Origin: Kutzneria chonburiensis | GTDB lineage: Bacteria; Actinomycetota; Actinomycetes; Mycobacteriales; Pseudonocardiaceae | Assembly (NCBI RefSeq): GCF_028622115.1 | Contig: NZ_CP097263.1 | Location: 1,178,001 to 1,242,000 of the forward strand | DNA: 64,000 nt | Direction: 5' to 3' | Part shown: piece by piece, positions 28,649-38,637 of the stretch | How positions within the stretch are numbered: position 1 is the stretch's first letter | Layout: each line of letters begins with the position of its first letter | Program-made: the position numbers and the translations under genes | The notes under the pieces: generated by a model | Told to the model about the DNA's origin: nothing | Database searches by the model: none | Seen by the model: the letters and a program-made list of their open reading frames with translations, nothing else

Positions 28649-30371
28649 CACTGTCGACAATGGAGCGTCCGGTCGAGACGGAAGGCACAAGGTCCACCCG
28701 GGACTGGTGGCCGTTCGCCCTGACCGCTGCGGCGATCCTGTGCTGGGTGCTGGGCTTCCGCGAGATCGACCCGACGAAGCTGGGCAGCCTGGGGATCCTG
28801 CCGGGCCTGTCGCCGGTGCTGCTCGCGGCGTATCCGCTGCTGGTGGCGGCGTTTGTGCTGGAGCTGACCGGCAGCCACCGGACGGCGGTGCTGACGGGGA
28901 TCACGGTCATCGCGGTGTTCGCGGTGTACGGGCTGCAGCCGGCGGCGGAACCGGCGGCGCGGTTGCCGGTGGCGTGGCTGCACTCGGGCTTCGCGAACTA
29001 CATCGCGGCGCACGGGGACGTGCTGCACAACTTCGACACGAGGTTCAGCTGGCCGGGATTCTTCGCGCTGCTGGCCTTTCTGACCGAAGCGAGCGGCATG
29101 CACGACACGTCGGTGCTGCTGAACTGGGCGCCGGTGCTGCTGTCGGGCGTGGCGGTGTTGGGCGTGCGGGCGATCGCGGTGGCGATCGTGGGACCAGGCA
29201 GGACGTCGTGGATCGCGGCGTGGATCTTCCTGGTGGCCAACTGGACCGAGCAGGATTACGCGTCGCCGCAAGGCACGACGTACATCCTGCTGCTGGCGGC
29301 GCTGGCGATCACCTTCCAACACCTGGTGGCACCGAGCCCGCTGGCCACCGGCCGAGCCGACATCAAACGGCCGCCGGCACCGAACAGCACGGCGGGGAGC
29401 GGCTCCAGGCCGAGGGACTGGTGGTGCTGCTGGCGATGGCGCTGGCCCCGACCCACCAGCTGACGCCGTACCTGTTGGGCGGCCTGCTGATCGTGCTCAC
29501 CCTCTGGGGAAGGCTGTGGCCGCGCTGGCTGCCGGTGGTGGTGCTGGCGCTGGCGGTCGGCTGGTTCGTGTTGGCGGCGCGGGAGTTCTGGATCGGACAG
29601 CTGAGCGTGATCACGGGCGGCCTGGGTGACCTGAACTCCAGTGTGAGCCAAGGAATCGGCCAACGGTTCGTGGGAAACCCGGGCCGGCAGACGATTCTGC
29701 TCACCCGGATGGGGATCACCTGCGCGGTGGCGCTGCTGGCCGCTGCCGGAGTCCTGGTGTTACGGCGTCAAGGCAGCAAGTCGTTGGTGTTGCCGGCGCT
29801 CGCGCTGGCGTCGTTCGGCTTGGCGGTGTTGCAGCCGTACGGCGGCGAGATCTTCATCCGCTGCTACCTGTTCGCCCTGCCGTTCTTCGCCGTACTCGGC
29901 GGCATCGCCCTCAACGCCCTGACCACCCGCTTCTACGTAACGGCTATAGCGCTATCAATGACGATCCTGACCACAGTCATGGTCCGAGGCGGCAACGATG
30001 CGTACGTGGCGTTCACCAAGGCGGACACGGACATCGTGCAGAGGGCCTACGACCTGGCCAAGAACGGCCAGAGCATCGGCACGGTCGTGTCCTACGCGCC
30101 ACTGGAGTGGCAACGGGTCGGCGACGTGCGCCAAGTGTCCGCAGAGGACAGTTGCACCGTCTTCCCGAACCCGGAATCCTGCGTCACCAAAGCGAACCTG
30201 GACTACCTCGTGATCAACCAGGCCCAGGACGCCTACGGGACTGTCTACTTCGGAGCGCCGAAGGGCTGGACGGCCCAGCTGGCCGACCAGCTGATCGCCG
30301 ACGGCCGCTACGAGCGAGTAGCGCAGGAGAACGGCAGCCAGCTGTTGGCCCGCAAGGAAGGAAAGCGATGA
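28645..30371 (+). pseudogene. Polytopic glycan-assembly membrane protein, one-base frameshift
   Basis: GTG 28645 opens a many-helix protein (AAYPLLVAAFVLELTGS, ANYIAAHGDVLHNFDTRFSW, EQDYASPQGTTYILLLAAL). The frame breaks in the GGGG run 29394-29397. One added G gives STAGERLQAEGLVVLLAMAL and then APTHQLTPYLLGG..., ending in a soluble C-terminal domain with a Cys pair (SAEDSCTVFPNPESC), 575 residues in all. The outline, about 10 helices and a periplasmic tail, recalls GT-C transferases or O-antigen-polymerase-like proteins, but the early large loop lacks a clear catalytic acid motif. Role in polymerising or transferring the flipped glycan is inferred from the operon. Confidence 0.75.
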
Positions 30372-30895
30372 ACAGCCTGGCCCGGCGGCTGGTCCGCGAA
30401 GCCCGCATCGACCTGTGGGCGGCCACGATCGGCGTGCTGGTGAACACGGTCCTTGGCAGCAACGTGGTGCCCCGGCCGATCAGGTGGCTGGGCTACAGGG
30501 CGTTCGGCACGAAGATCGACACGCCGAACATCTTCCCCGGGGCCAAGCTGCTCGGCCCGATGCGGCACATCAGCATCGCGGCCGGCACGTTCGCCAACCG
30601 CGAGCTCTACCTCGAAGCGGTGGCCCCGATCGCGATCGGCCGCGACTGCCAGCTCGGTCCGCAGGTGATGATCGTGACCTCGCACCATGACCGGACCGCC
30701 GACGGAGTGTCCAAAGTGCCCCGTGCCCGGCCGGTGACGATCGGCGACCGGGCGTGGATCGGCGCGAGGGCGATGATCCTGCCCGGGGTGACGGTGGGCG
30801 ACGACGTGGTGATCGGGGCCGGCAGCGTCGTGACGAGGGACTGCCTCGAACCCGGTGTCTACGTCGGCTCGCCGGCGAGGAAGGTCGGGCCGTGA
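30368..30895 (+). CDS. Hexapeptide-repeat O-acyltransferase (WcaF/NodL type)
   Basis: 175 residues from ATG 30368. Left-handed beta-helix built from repeats such as IAIGRDCQLGPQVMIVT and VTIGDRAWIGARAMILPGVT, VGDDVVIGAGSVVTRDC, ending YVGSPARKVG. SHHD supplies the catalytic His. Cytoplasmic, trimeric in the family; transfers acetyl or a similar group from acyl-CoA to a sugar hydroxyl. Start and stop overlap both neighbours by 4 bp. Confidence 0.9.
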   Translation: MNSLARRLVREARIDLWAATIGVLVNTVLGSNVVPRPIRWLGYRAFGTKIDTPNIFPGAKLLGPMRHISIAAGTFANRELYLEAVAPIAIGRDCQLGPQVMIVTSHHDRTADGVSKVPRARPVTIGDRAWIGARAMILPGVTVGDDVVIGAGSVVTRDCLEPGVYVGSPARKVGP

Positions 30896-31107
30896 GCGAG
30901 ACGACCTTCGTCACCGTGGCCGCGGTGCTCGGGCCGGTGTGGCTGGCGGTGATCGTGGTGCGCACGGTGCTGGCCGAGAAGGCGGCGGTGCCCGGACTGC
31001 CGCTGCGGCGCACGCTGAGAATTCGGGCGCTCGACCACGCCGGCATCGTGCTCGGCACGCTGCTGTTCCTGGCCCTGATCGGCAGGATGATCGCCGCGCT
31101 GGCGTGA
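30892..31107 (+). CDS. Small two-helix membrane protein ending the glycan operon
   Basis: 71 residues from GTG 30892, overlapping the acyltransferase stop. Hydrophobic segments about 5-26 (TFVTVAAVLGPVWLAVIVV) and 48-68 (AGIVLGTLLFLALIGRMIA) around a charged loop, RTLRIRALDHAG. No family recognised. The unbroken chain of 4-bp overlaps from 24944 onward makes it a true gene of the operon. Confidence 0.65.
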   Translation: MSETTFVTVAAVLGPVWLAVIVVRTVLAEKAAVPGLPLRRTLRIRALDHAGIVLGTLLFLALIGRMIAALA

Positions 31108-31125
31108 CCCGTATGCTCAGGCCTC

Positions 31126-31278
31126 GTGGGAACGACCTGCGTGTGCGGCCACGCCGCCGCGGCGCACGAGCACTACCGGCCCGGCAGCGACTGCGCCCTG
31201 TGCGACTGCCCGCGCTTCCGTGACCCCGAGCAGCCGACCAGCTGGTGGGCTCGGCTCAGGAAGCTGCTCAGCCGCTGA
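31126..31278 (+). CDS. Small Cys/His-rich protein
   Basis: 50 codons from GTG 31126, 18 bp after the glycan operon. Residues 5-28 hold C-V-C-G-H, HEHYRPG, and DCALCDCPRF: five Cys and three His in a zinc-ribbon-like spacing. The tail DPEQPTSWWARLRKLLSR is amphipathic. From memory, tiny proteins with this CVCGH...HEHYR...C..C.C pattern are common in actinomycetes, so the frame is probably real although short. Metal binding is inferred. Its stop overlaps the 3' end of the convergent SARP gene. Confidence 0.55.
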   Translation: MGTTCVCGHAAAAHEHYRPGSDCALCDCPRFRDPEQPTSWWARLRKLLSR

Positions 31279-34200
31279 CTGCCGCCTCGGCCCGCCGGAT
31301 GTCCCACGCCGCGCCGAATCCCCGGTACAGCTCGACGCATTCCGCCAGCACGCCGGACGCTTCCTCGCCCCGCCCGGAACGGGCCAGCACCACGGCCCGT
31401 TCCTCCAAGGTCTGGGCCAGCTCGAACACGCGCCCGACCGCCCGGTAGTGCGTCGCCACCGCCAGCAGAGCATCGGCGTCACGCTCGATCACGGCCCGAC
31501 ACCGTTGCGCCGCCGCGGCAGCACGAGCCGCAGTCGTCTCCCGATGCGCCTCCGCCTCACACGCCGCGACAGCCGCCCGTGCAGTAGCCATGTCGTCGTT
31601 GTCGATACACATCCGCACCAACTCAGGCAGCCATTGGTGCCGCAGCATCATGCCCTCATACCGCGAATCGAGAATGACGCCCAGCTCGGCAATGGCATCG
31701 CCCAACCGGTCCTCACGCGCGGCGGCCATCGCCTTGGCGGCGATCAGGAAGTCGTTGTTCTCCCGCTCCGCCTCGCTCACCACCGGCAGGTTCATCCCGA
31801 CCGACAAATGCCGCTGCACCCGCGCCGCGTCGTCACGGTGCGCGGCGATCAACGCCCCACAACCGTGCAGCAACAACACCGGACCGCCTTCACGCAGCCC
31901 ATATCCGGTGAAATCGGGGGAGTCGTCCAGCGCGGCGGCCAGATCGTGCTCGGCCTCGTCCCACTGCCCCAGCCAGTACCGGTGCACGGCCCCGGCGACG
32001 TGCAGCCCGGCCAGCGGCGCGCCGTGGCCGGCGATCTCGAAGGCCATCCGCAGGTCCTCGCCGGCCTCCTGGAGCCGGTCAAGGCACTGCAACGTGAACA
32101 TGCGGTTGTCCAGCAGGACCAGCCGCAGGTCGGTGAGGCTGATGTCGGTGCCGACGATGTCCATGGCCCGGTTGAGGTACTCGACGCCACGCGCGTAGTC
32201 CCGCCGCACGGCCTCGACCTGCCACAGCACCTCGAGCGACTGCCCGACGGAGAAGGCGTCGCCGACCTCCTCGCCGACCTCGACGGCCCGCTGCGCGGTC
32301 CCGGCCGACAGCTCCAGCTCACCCGCACCGGCCCGCTGCACCAACGCCAGCAGCGACATCAGCCGCGCCCGCCACAGCTGCGGCAGCGACGGATCGGCCA
32401 GCGCCTCGTCCAGCATGGCCACGGCGCGCTCGGCCTGCGACGCCCGGTACGGCACGTACGCCAGCACCCAGCGCACCTCCGCCGCCAGGTGAGCATCCCG
32501 CAGGTGCGTCAGCGCCTTGCGTCCCCACTGCTCCGCCTCGGCGTCGCGCCCGATCCGGAACAGCACGCTGGTCAGGTGGGCCATCAGCGCCGCCCGCCGC
32601 GTCTCCGCCATGTGCACGGTCTCCAGCACGCGCTGGAGTAGCTCCACCACGACCAGCGGCGCACGGTGGTGCAGCACCGGCGCGGCGTCCTCCAGCCACT
32701 GCGCCGCCCACGGCCCCATGCCCGCCTCGGCGGCCAGCAGCTGCTCCGCGACGTGCTCCTCGGGCACGCCAGCGTCGGCCAGCGCCTGCGCCGCCTGGTA
32801 GTGCAGCGCTACGCGCAGCGCCGACGGCGTGCCCTCGTACAGCGACTGCCGGATCAGCGGATGCCGGAACGCCAGCCGCAGGCCGGCGTCACGCAGCACG
32901 CCCGCCGCGATGGCCTCCTCGAACGGCTGCACGAGCGCCGACACCGACTTGCCGACGACCACGGACAGGTCGACCACGCCGAACTCGCCGCCCAGCAGCG
33001 CCGCCCACCGCAGCACCTCACGCGTCGCGTCCGACAGGAAGCTGAGCCGGCCGGTGACGGCCTGCACCAGTGACGCCGGCACGCGTTCGAATGCCTCCGG
33101 CGCCACCTCCGCGGTGTCCGCGACGTCCACGATGCGCTCACGCACCAGGGCGTCGGCCATCTCCCGCAGGTACAGCGGGTTGCCGCCGGAGCGGCGGGCG
33201 ATCTCACGCAGCCGCGGCCCCGGCGGCGCGCCGACCAGCGTGCCGACCATGCCGGCGACGGCGTCGATGGTCAGCGGCGCCAGCCGCAGCACGGTCCCGC
33301 CCAGGCTCTCCGTGTCGCGGCGCAGCTGGTCCACCTCGGGACGCTGGTGCCCCGGCCGCGTCACGCCGATCAGCAGCAGCGGCAGCTTGGCCGTGAGCAG
33401 GCACAGCCGGTGCCACACCTCGAGGCTGGACTCGTCGGCCCACTGCACGTCGTCCAGGCCCACGGCCAGCGGACCGTCCGCGCACAGCTCCTCGACCAGC
33501 GCCACCAACCGGTCGATGGTGCTGAAGATGCTGTTGCCGCCGCCGACGATCGACTGGTTGGCCTCGCTGTCACGCAGCGCGTGCGCCAGCGCCACGCGGC
33601 GCGGGTCGGTCGACTGCGGCGTCACGTCGAGACAGTCCAGCATGGCGCGCAGCGGGAAGCGCTGGCCGAGCGTGTCGGCCACCGCGTGCGACACGCTGCA
33701 CCCGGCCCACGCGGCGTACGCGAGGCCGGCGGCGAGCAGCGCCGACTTGCCGATGCCGAGCTCGCCCTCGATCCACACGGTCTGCCCGTGCCCGGCGCTG
33801 ACCTCGGTGACCGCCGCACGCAGCGCGTCCATCTCGGCGTCGCGTCCCACCAGTGTTGCCGTGGGCGGCGGGGTGGTGGGCGTCGGAACGCGTGGCGCGG
33901 CGGCTGGCACGGGAACGACGGACAGTTCCAACAGCAGACCCGGGTCGTTGGCGAGGATGCGTTCCTGTAGCTCCTGGAGCTGCGGACCGGGCTCGACGCC
34001 GAGCTCGTCGATCAGCACCTGTCTGGCCTCGCGGAACGCCGTCAGCGCCTCGGCCTGCCGCCCGCAGCGGTACAGCGCCAGCATGAGCAGCGACCGCGGC
34101 CGCTCACGGATCGGGTACTCGTGCACCAGCGCCGCGATGTCGGCCACGGCGGTCGTGTGCTGCCCGTTGGCCAGCGCCGCCTCCTGCCGCAGCTCACGCG

Positions 34201-34713
34201 CGACCACGCGCAGCTCGCCGAGCCGGTTGCGCTGCGACTGCGCGTACGGCCCCGTCACGCCCGAGAACGCTTCGCCCTGCCACAGGGACAGCGCCTCGTC
34301 GATGGACCGCAGCGCCCCAGGGCGTCGCCGCCGGCCAGTTGGCGCTCGGACTGCTCACGCAGCCGGTCGAACTCCACGACGTCCAGGTTGTGCGGCGCGA
34401 GCAGCAGTCGGTAGCCCGCGCCCTCCGACACCAGCAGCCCCGACGACTCGCGCCGGCCGCGGTCCGGCTCCAACGCCTTACGCAGCGAGGAGATGTACGT
34501 GTAGAGGCTGCCTTCCACGGTGGCGGGCGGGTTCTCGCCCCAGACGCCGTCGATGAGCTCCTCTCGGGAAACGACCGTGGACGTGCGCATGGCCAGCATG
34601 GCGATGACGGCCCGCGGCAGCGGGGAGCCCAGGGTGACGTCCCTCGACCCCACCCGCAGGCGCACCGGCCCGAGCAGCTTGGCCCGCAGCTCGGGTGTCG
34701 GTTGGCTCGTCAT
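31268..34713 (-). pseudogene. SARP regulator with BTAD, AAA and TPR domains, one-base frameshift
   Basis: ATG 34713 starts an OmpR-type winged-helix domain (PVRLRVGSRDVTLGSPLPRA, EELIDGVWGENPPATVEGSL, ISSLRKALEP, GAGYRLLL). The frame breaks in a GGGG run (minus strand) at 34315-34318. One added G gives GGDALGALRSIDEALSLWQG and joins to the BTAD half (RNRLGELRVVARELRQEAAL, CGRQAEALTAFREARQVLID, ELGVEPGPQLQELQERIL). Then an AAA ATPase with Walker A GELGIGKSALL and Walker B-like PLAVGLDDVQWADESSLE, and a long TPR-like tail; about 1148 residues. SARPs activate antibiotic-type clusters, while the ATPase/TPR part may sense a signal. Adjacent methyltransferase and hydroxylase genes are candidate targets. 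Confidence 0.88.
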
Positions 34714-34957
34714 CAGGAATCACTCCGCCGGTCTGCTGGTCACGATCACCGCACAGTGTCACGTATCGGGCGTCGCCTGTGCCACAGCGGCCGGTCTGGA
34801 GACGGCGTCGAGAGCCTTTGGAGATCGACGGGCAACGCTGGCCGACGTGGGTGGATGTGGATTGTGCGTTGAGGCGGGCGGCCCGGCGGACGCGCCGGTC
34901 GGCGGCCGGCCGGACGGGCACGCTTTTCTGACCGCGCGTACGACGCTCGGCGATGTC

Positions 34958-35563
34958 GTGGGCTTCTCCACCGGCTGCTTCGAGCCGCCGGAGTTCACGG
35001 TCGCGGCGCTGGCCTGCCAGGCCCACGGCGGCAACGCCGTGGAGATCGCCTGCGGCGAGTCGCCCCGCCTTGACGCCCTGGTGCACGCCCGTGACCAGCT
35101 CAGACTGCACGGCCTGCGGCCCTCCCTGCACGCCATCGGCTCGCTCGACCGCCTCGTCCACCTCGACATGCCGGTCGTCGTGCCGGCCGACCTGGCCTTC
35201 GGCACGGCGACCCGGGCCGTGCTGCTGCGCAACACCTGCGACCCCGACCTGCTGGACAAGGCGCTGGCCGCGCACCCGGCCGCCTCCTTCTGCCTGGACG
35301 CCTCCCTGGCCCACGCGATGGGCGGCTTCACCGAGGTCAAGGCGTTCGCCTCGCGGCACGCCGACCGGCTGGCCCAGGTCAACATCGGCGGCGTCGACAC
35401 CGACACCGAGCCGGTCGACCTGGTCCGGGCCTGTTTCGACGCGGGCGGCCGGGCCGTCCCGGTGATCGTGGAACGGTCCGGCTCGGTCTGGTCGGAGGAC
35501 CTGTCCGGCGAGGTGGAGCGGCTGCGGGCGCTGGCCCGCCGCTTCCTCACGCCGTACCGGTGA
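34958..35563 (+). CDS. TIM-barrel protein, sugar-isomerase/epimerase-like
   Basis: 201 residues if GTG 34958 (VGFSTGCFEPPEFTVAALAC) is the start; the frame is open further upstream, with other GTG codons near 34848, so the N-terminus is uncertain and there is no clear ribosome binding site. Repeating beta-alpha units, GNAVEIACGESPRLDALVHA, LRPSLHAIGSLDRLV and DRLAQVNIGGVDTDTEPVDL, suggest a short xylose-isomerase-like TIM barrel. Its 3' end overlaps the convergent methyltransferase gene by 17 bp, and it is divergent from the SARP gene. Function unknown. Confidence 0.6.
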   Translation: MGFSTGCFEPPEFTVAALACQAHGGNAVEIACGESPRLDALVHARDQLRLHGLRPSLHAIGSLDRLVHLDMPVVVPADLAFGTATRAVLLRNTCDPDLLDKALAAHPAASFCLDASLAHAMGGFTEVKAFASRHADRLAQVNIGGVDTDTEPVDLVRACFDAGGRAVPVIVERSGSVWSEDLSGEVERLRALARRFLTPYR

Positions 35564-37208
35564 CCCTGCTGGCGCGCAGTACATAGGTGTCGAGCGGCAG
35601 CGCGATGGTCGCGGTGAGCTCGAAGCCGGCACCGGCCAGCAGTGCGCGGTAGTGCGACTCCGTGCGCTCACGGCCGCCCACGTTGCACAGCATGTGCACG
35701 TCCCACGCGACCGCGAGCGACTCGACGTCGCCGTCCGGCAGCAGGCGCTCGATCACCAGCAGCTCGGCGTGCGCGGGCATGGCCTCGGCCAGCGTGGCCA
35801 GGATGCCGCGGCACTGCTCGTCGTCCCAGTCGTGCAGCACGCGTGACAGCAGGTAGACGTCGCCGTGGCCCGGCACGCTCTCCGTGAAGTCACCGGCGAC
35901 GAGGCGGCACCGGTCGGCCACGGCCGCCAGCGTCGTCTCGGCGGAGGCCAGGGCGTGCGGGCGCTCGACCAGCGTGCCGCGCGCGGCCGGGTTGGCGGCG
36001 AGCACGCGGGACAGCAGCTCGCCGTTGCCGCCGGCGACGTCCACGACCTCACGAGCGTCGCTCAGGTCGACCACGCGCACCAGGTCGGCGAACACGGCGT
36101 TGCTGGCCGCCATGGACTGGTGGAACAGCTCGGCCAGCACGGGGTCGGCGGCCATGTGCTTGAAGTGGTGGGCGCCGAAGACCTTGGCGTACGACTCCTC
36201 GCCCGTGCGGACGGCGTCGGTGAGTGCCCCGAACGACTGGTAGAACGGCCCGCCGTACATCAGGGCCAGTGGCCGCAGCGAGCCCTCCACGTCCGAGCGC
36301 AGCAGCGCGCCCATGTCCGTGAGCAGGTAGTGCTCGCCGTGCGCGCGGACCAGGCCGAGCGTGGCGAGGTAGCGCAGCAGGCGGCCGAGGGCGTCGCGGT
36401 CGGCGCCGGTCTCGGCGGCCAGCGCCTGAAGGCCCGAGATGGTCATCAGGTGGTCCGGCAGCCGCAGCGCCGCGGCGGCGGCGATGGCCTGCGTGGCCCA
36501 CGCCCCGGTCATCAGCCCCAGCAGCCGCGTGCCGGCGGCGGACTCACGCTGGTGCGCGGCCAGCACCTGCGGGAACCGGCCGGCGCTGATCAGCTCCAGT
36601 CGGCGGTACGCCGGCACGGCGTGCTGGGCGTCCCGGAAGTACAGGATGGTGCTGTCTTCGTGCTCGTTGTAGCCGCCGCCGTCGGGCAGCATCCGGGTGG
36701 AGACGGCCGTGCGCAGTCCGCTGAGCAGCACGGGATCGGCGTGCGGCACGGCCAGCGCGAAGTGGTTCTCCCGTCCGTGCAGGCGCTCGTCGGCGGCGAT
36801 GTGGTCGAACTCCTCCGGCGTGGCCATGGCGAAGATCTCCAGCTCGCACCGGGCGCCGTGGCGATCGGTCAGCCGGGCCCGCAGGATGCCGACGGCCAGG
36901 TTCTCCACCGGCACGCCGTAGCGGGCGCTGAGCCGGTCGCGCACGACCACGCTCGGCGTCATCGCGCCGACCCGCACGCCCAGGTGTGTCAGCTCCTCAC
37001 GCAGTCCGTCGAATGTCCGCGGGAAGATCAGCACCGCGGCGTGCGTGAAGCGGGTGTAGCGGGTCAGCGCGGTCCGCTCGGCCGTGCCCAGCGACGGCAT
37101 CGCCGCGGCCAGCACGGAATCGGTGTCGCCGGCGCCGATCAGCGCGGCCGCCGAGGTCAGGCGGTCGAGGTCCTCCGGGGCGAGCGCGGGGGCGATCGTC
37201 GCGGTCAT
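35547..37208 (-). CDS. SAM-dependent O-methyltransferase with an extra N-terminal domain
   Basis: 553 residues from ATG 37208 (GGAG upstream). Residues about 1-215 are an unrecognised domain (LTRYTRFTHAAVLIFPRTFD, IAADERLHGRENHFALAVPH). Residues 225-553 are a two-part O-methyltransferase: dimerisation helices (GLMTGAWATQAIAAAAALRL, LLRYLATLGLVRAHGEHYLL) and the Rossmann core with SAM motif I VVDVAGGNGELLSRVL, LVERPHALASAE, DVYLLSRVLHDWDDEQCRGI (catalytic His) and ELLVIERLLPDGD. Family members methylate phenolic hydroxyls of polyketides and aromatic metabolites. The next gene, a PobA-like hydroxylase 16 bp away, could make the phenol. The N-terminal domain is unusual for the family. Confidence 0.87.
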   Translation of the reverse strand: MTATIAPALAPEDLDRLTSAAALIGAGDTDSVLAAAMPSLGTAERTALTRYTRFTHAAVLIFPRTFDGLREELTHLGVRVGAMTPSVVVRDRLSARYGVPVENLAVGILRARLTDRHGARCELEIFAMATPEEFDHIAADERLHGRENHFALAVPHADPVLLSGLRTAVSTRMLPDGGGYNEHEDSTILYFRDAQHAVPAYRRLELISAGRFPQVLAAHQRESAAGTRLLGLMTGAWATQAIAAAAALRLPDHLMTISGLQALAAETGADRDALGRLLRYLATLGLVRAHGEHYLLTDMGALLRSDVEGSLRPLALMYGGPFYQSFGALTDAVRTGEESYAKVFGAHHFKHMAADPVLAELFHQSMAASNAVFADLVRVVDLSDAREVVDVAGGNGELLSRVLAANPAARGTLVERPHALASAETTLAAVADRCRLVAGDFTESVPGHGDVYLLSRVLHDWDDEQCRGILATLAEAMPAHAELLVIERLLPDGDVESLAVAWDVHMLCNVGGRERTESHYRALLAGAGFELTATIALPLDTYVLRASRVTGTA

Positions 37209-37224
37209 GTGCAACTCCAACTGG

Positions 37225-38379
37225 TCAGATACCGACGTAGTTCTCAGCGAAGAAGTCCTGGTGGGAGCGGGAGTCGCGGAGGCTGTCCAGCCGGGCGCGG
37301 CGCAGCACCCGCTGGAAGCCGGCATCGGGCCCGTTCGACGGCCCGTGCAGCAGCGTGATCATCCAGTGCGAGAACTCCTGTGCGCGCCAGATGCGCGGCA
37401 GGCAGGTGCTCGAGTACGCCTCCAGTCCGCGCTCGTCGCCGGTGGCCACGGCATCGGTCAGGGCTTTGGCCAGCACCTCGGCCTGCATGATCGCCAGGTT
37501 CGCGCCCTTGGCCGCGGACGGGCTGATCAGGCTGGCGGCGTCGCCGGCCAGGAACATCCGGCCGTGCCGCATCGGGTCCACGACGTCGGAGCGCAGCCGC
37601 ACGACCCGGCGCTCCACGATCGGGCCCTGCCGCAGCGGGCCGAAGCGGTCGACCCGCATCCGGGTGTTGAGCTCGGCCCAGACGCGCTCGTCGGGCCAGG
37701 CCGCCGGGCTGTCGTCGGGGGAGACCTGGAGGTAGTAGCGGGTGATCTCCGGGCTGCGGGCCATGTGGCCGGCGAAACCGTTGTCGTGCATGGCGTACGT
37801 GACGGCCGACATGCTCGGCGGGGCCTGCGCCAGCACGGCCAGCCAGGCGATGCCGTGGTCACGGGCGTGGCGGACGGCCGAGGCGGGCATGGCCGCGCGG
37901 GTGACGCCGTTGCTGCCGTCGCAGCCGATCAGGAACCGGCCTTTCGACTGGCCGTCAAGGTGACGGACAGTGGCCGTCTTCGGGTCCACCCCGGTGACGG
38001 TGACGTCGAAGCGCAGCCGGCCGCCGCGGTCGAGGTACTCGGCGATGAGGTCGGTGACGAGGTCCTGCTGCGGGTAGACGGTGTGCACCTCGCCGCGGCC
38101 GAGCGCGGCGTAGTTCAGCTCGAACTGCCCGTCGGAGTCCCGAAAAGCGCACTTGTAGTGCCACTGCCCGCGTTGCCGAAGGCCGGCGTCGAGGCCGTGC
38201 TCGGCGAGCACGCGGGCGCTGTTGGCGCCGAGAAAGCCTGCCCTGGCCCGGGTCTGTACCCGCTCACGGCTGCCGCGTTCCAGGATGAGCGTGTCGATTC
38301 CGTTGGCCCGCAACAGATTGCCCAGCACGAGGCCGGCCGGTCCGGCACCGACGATGAGCACGGTCGCCTGATCGGCCAT
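37225..38379 (-). CDS. FAD aromatic hydroxylase (4-hydroxybenzoate 3-monooxygenase-like)
   Basis: 384 residues from ATG 38379. FAD loop VLIVGAGPAGLVLGNLLRAN, ERGSRERVQTRARAGFLGAN, the DG motif RFLIGCDGSNGVTRAAMP and the second FAD motif GRMFLAGDAASLISPSAAKG place it in the class A flavin hydroxylases, closest to PobA by overall pattern and length. It would use NAD(P)H and O2 to add a hydroxyl ortho to a phenol. It lies upstream of the methyltransferase in the same orientation, so hydroxylation then O-methylation of an aromatic acid or small metabolite is likely. Confidence 0.85.
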   Translation of the reverse strand: MADQATVLIVGAGPAGLVLGNLLRANGIDTLILERGSRERVQTRARAGFLGANSARVLAEHGLDAGLRQRGQWHYKCAFRDSDGQFELNYAALGRGEVHTVYPQQDLVTDLIAEYLDRGGRLRFDVTVTGVDPKTATVRHLDGQSKGRFLIGCDGSNGVTRAAMPASAVRHARDHGIAWLAVLAQAPPSMSAVTYAMHDNGFAGHMARSPEITRYYLQVSPDDSPAAWPDERVWAELNTRMRVDRFGPLRQGPIVERRVVRLRSDVVDPMRHGRMFLAGDAASLISPSAAKGANLAIMQAEVLAKALTDAVATGDERGLEAYSSTCLPRIWRAQEFSHWMITLLHGPSNGPDAGFQRVLRRARLDSLRDSRSHQDFFAENYVGI

Positions 38380-38585
38380 GATCGTCCTTTGTCTGCAGGG
38401 GAACGACACGGCCGTCACGGACCGTGTTTGATCTGACAACTATCGGTGACCCTTGATGATCTTTTCGGGGCGAGACTTAACAGCGCCGCCGCGCGGCCCG
38501 TCCAGCCGCACCACTCCTTGGCGCGGAGTTGATCACCTGACCGAGCTACGTCCGGCGCGTTGTGGATCAGTGCCCTGTGAGGTGC

Positions 38586-38594
38586 ATACGGTAT
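38586..38594. promoter_or_regulatory. ATACGGTAT palindrome before the aldehyde dehydrogenase gene
   Basis: ATAC-G-GTAT lies in the context TGCATACGGTATACAGTAG, 44 bp upstream of the start at 38638, in the 258-bp divergent gap between hydroxylase and dehydrogenase genes. It could be a GntR-type operator or a -10 region (TATACA). Nothing else stands out in the gap. Confidence 0.3.
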
Positions 38595-38637
38595 ACAGTA
38601 GCCATCCCGGTGTGAGTGAACGGAGGCGCGCGTCCCC

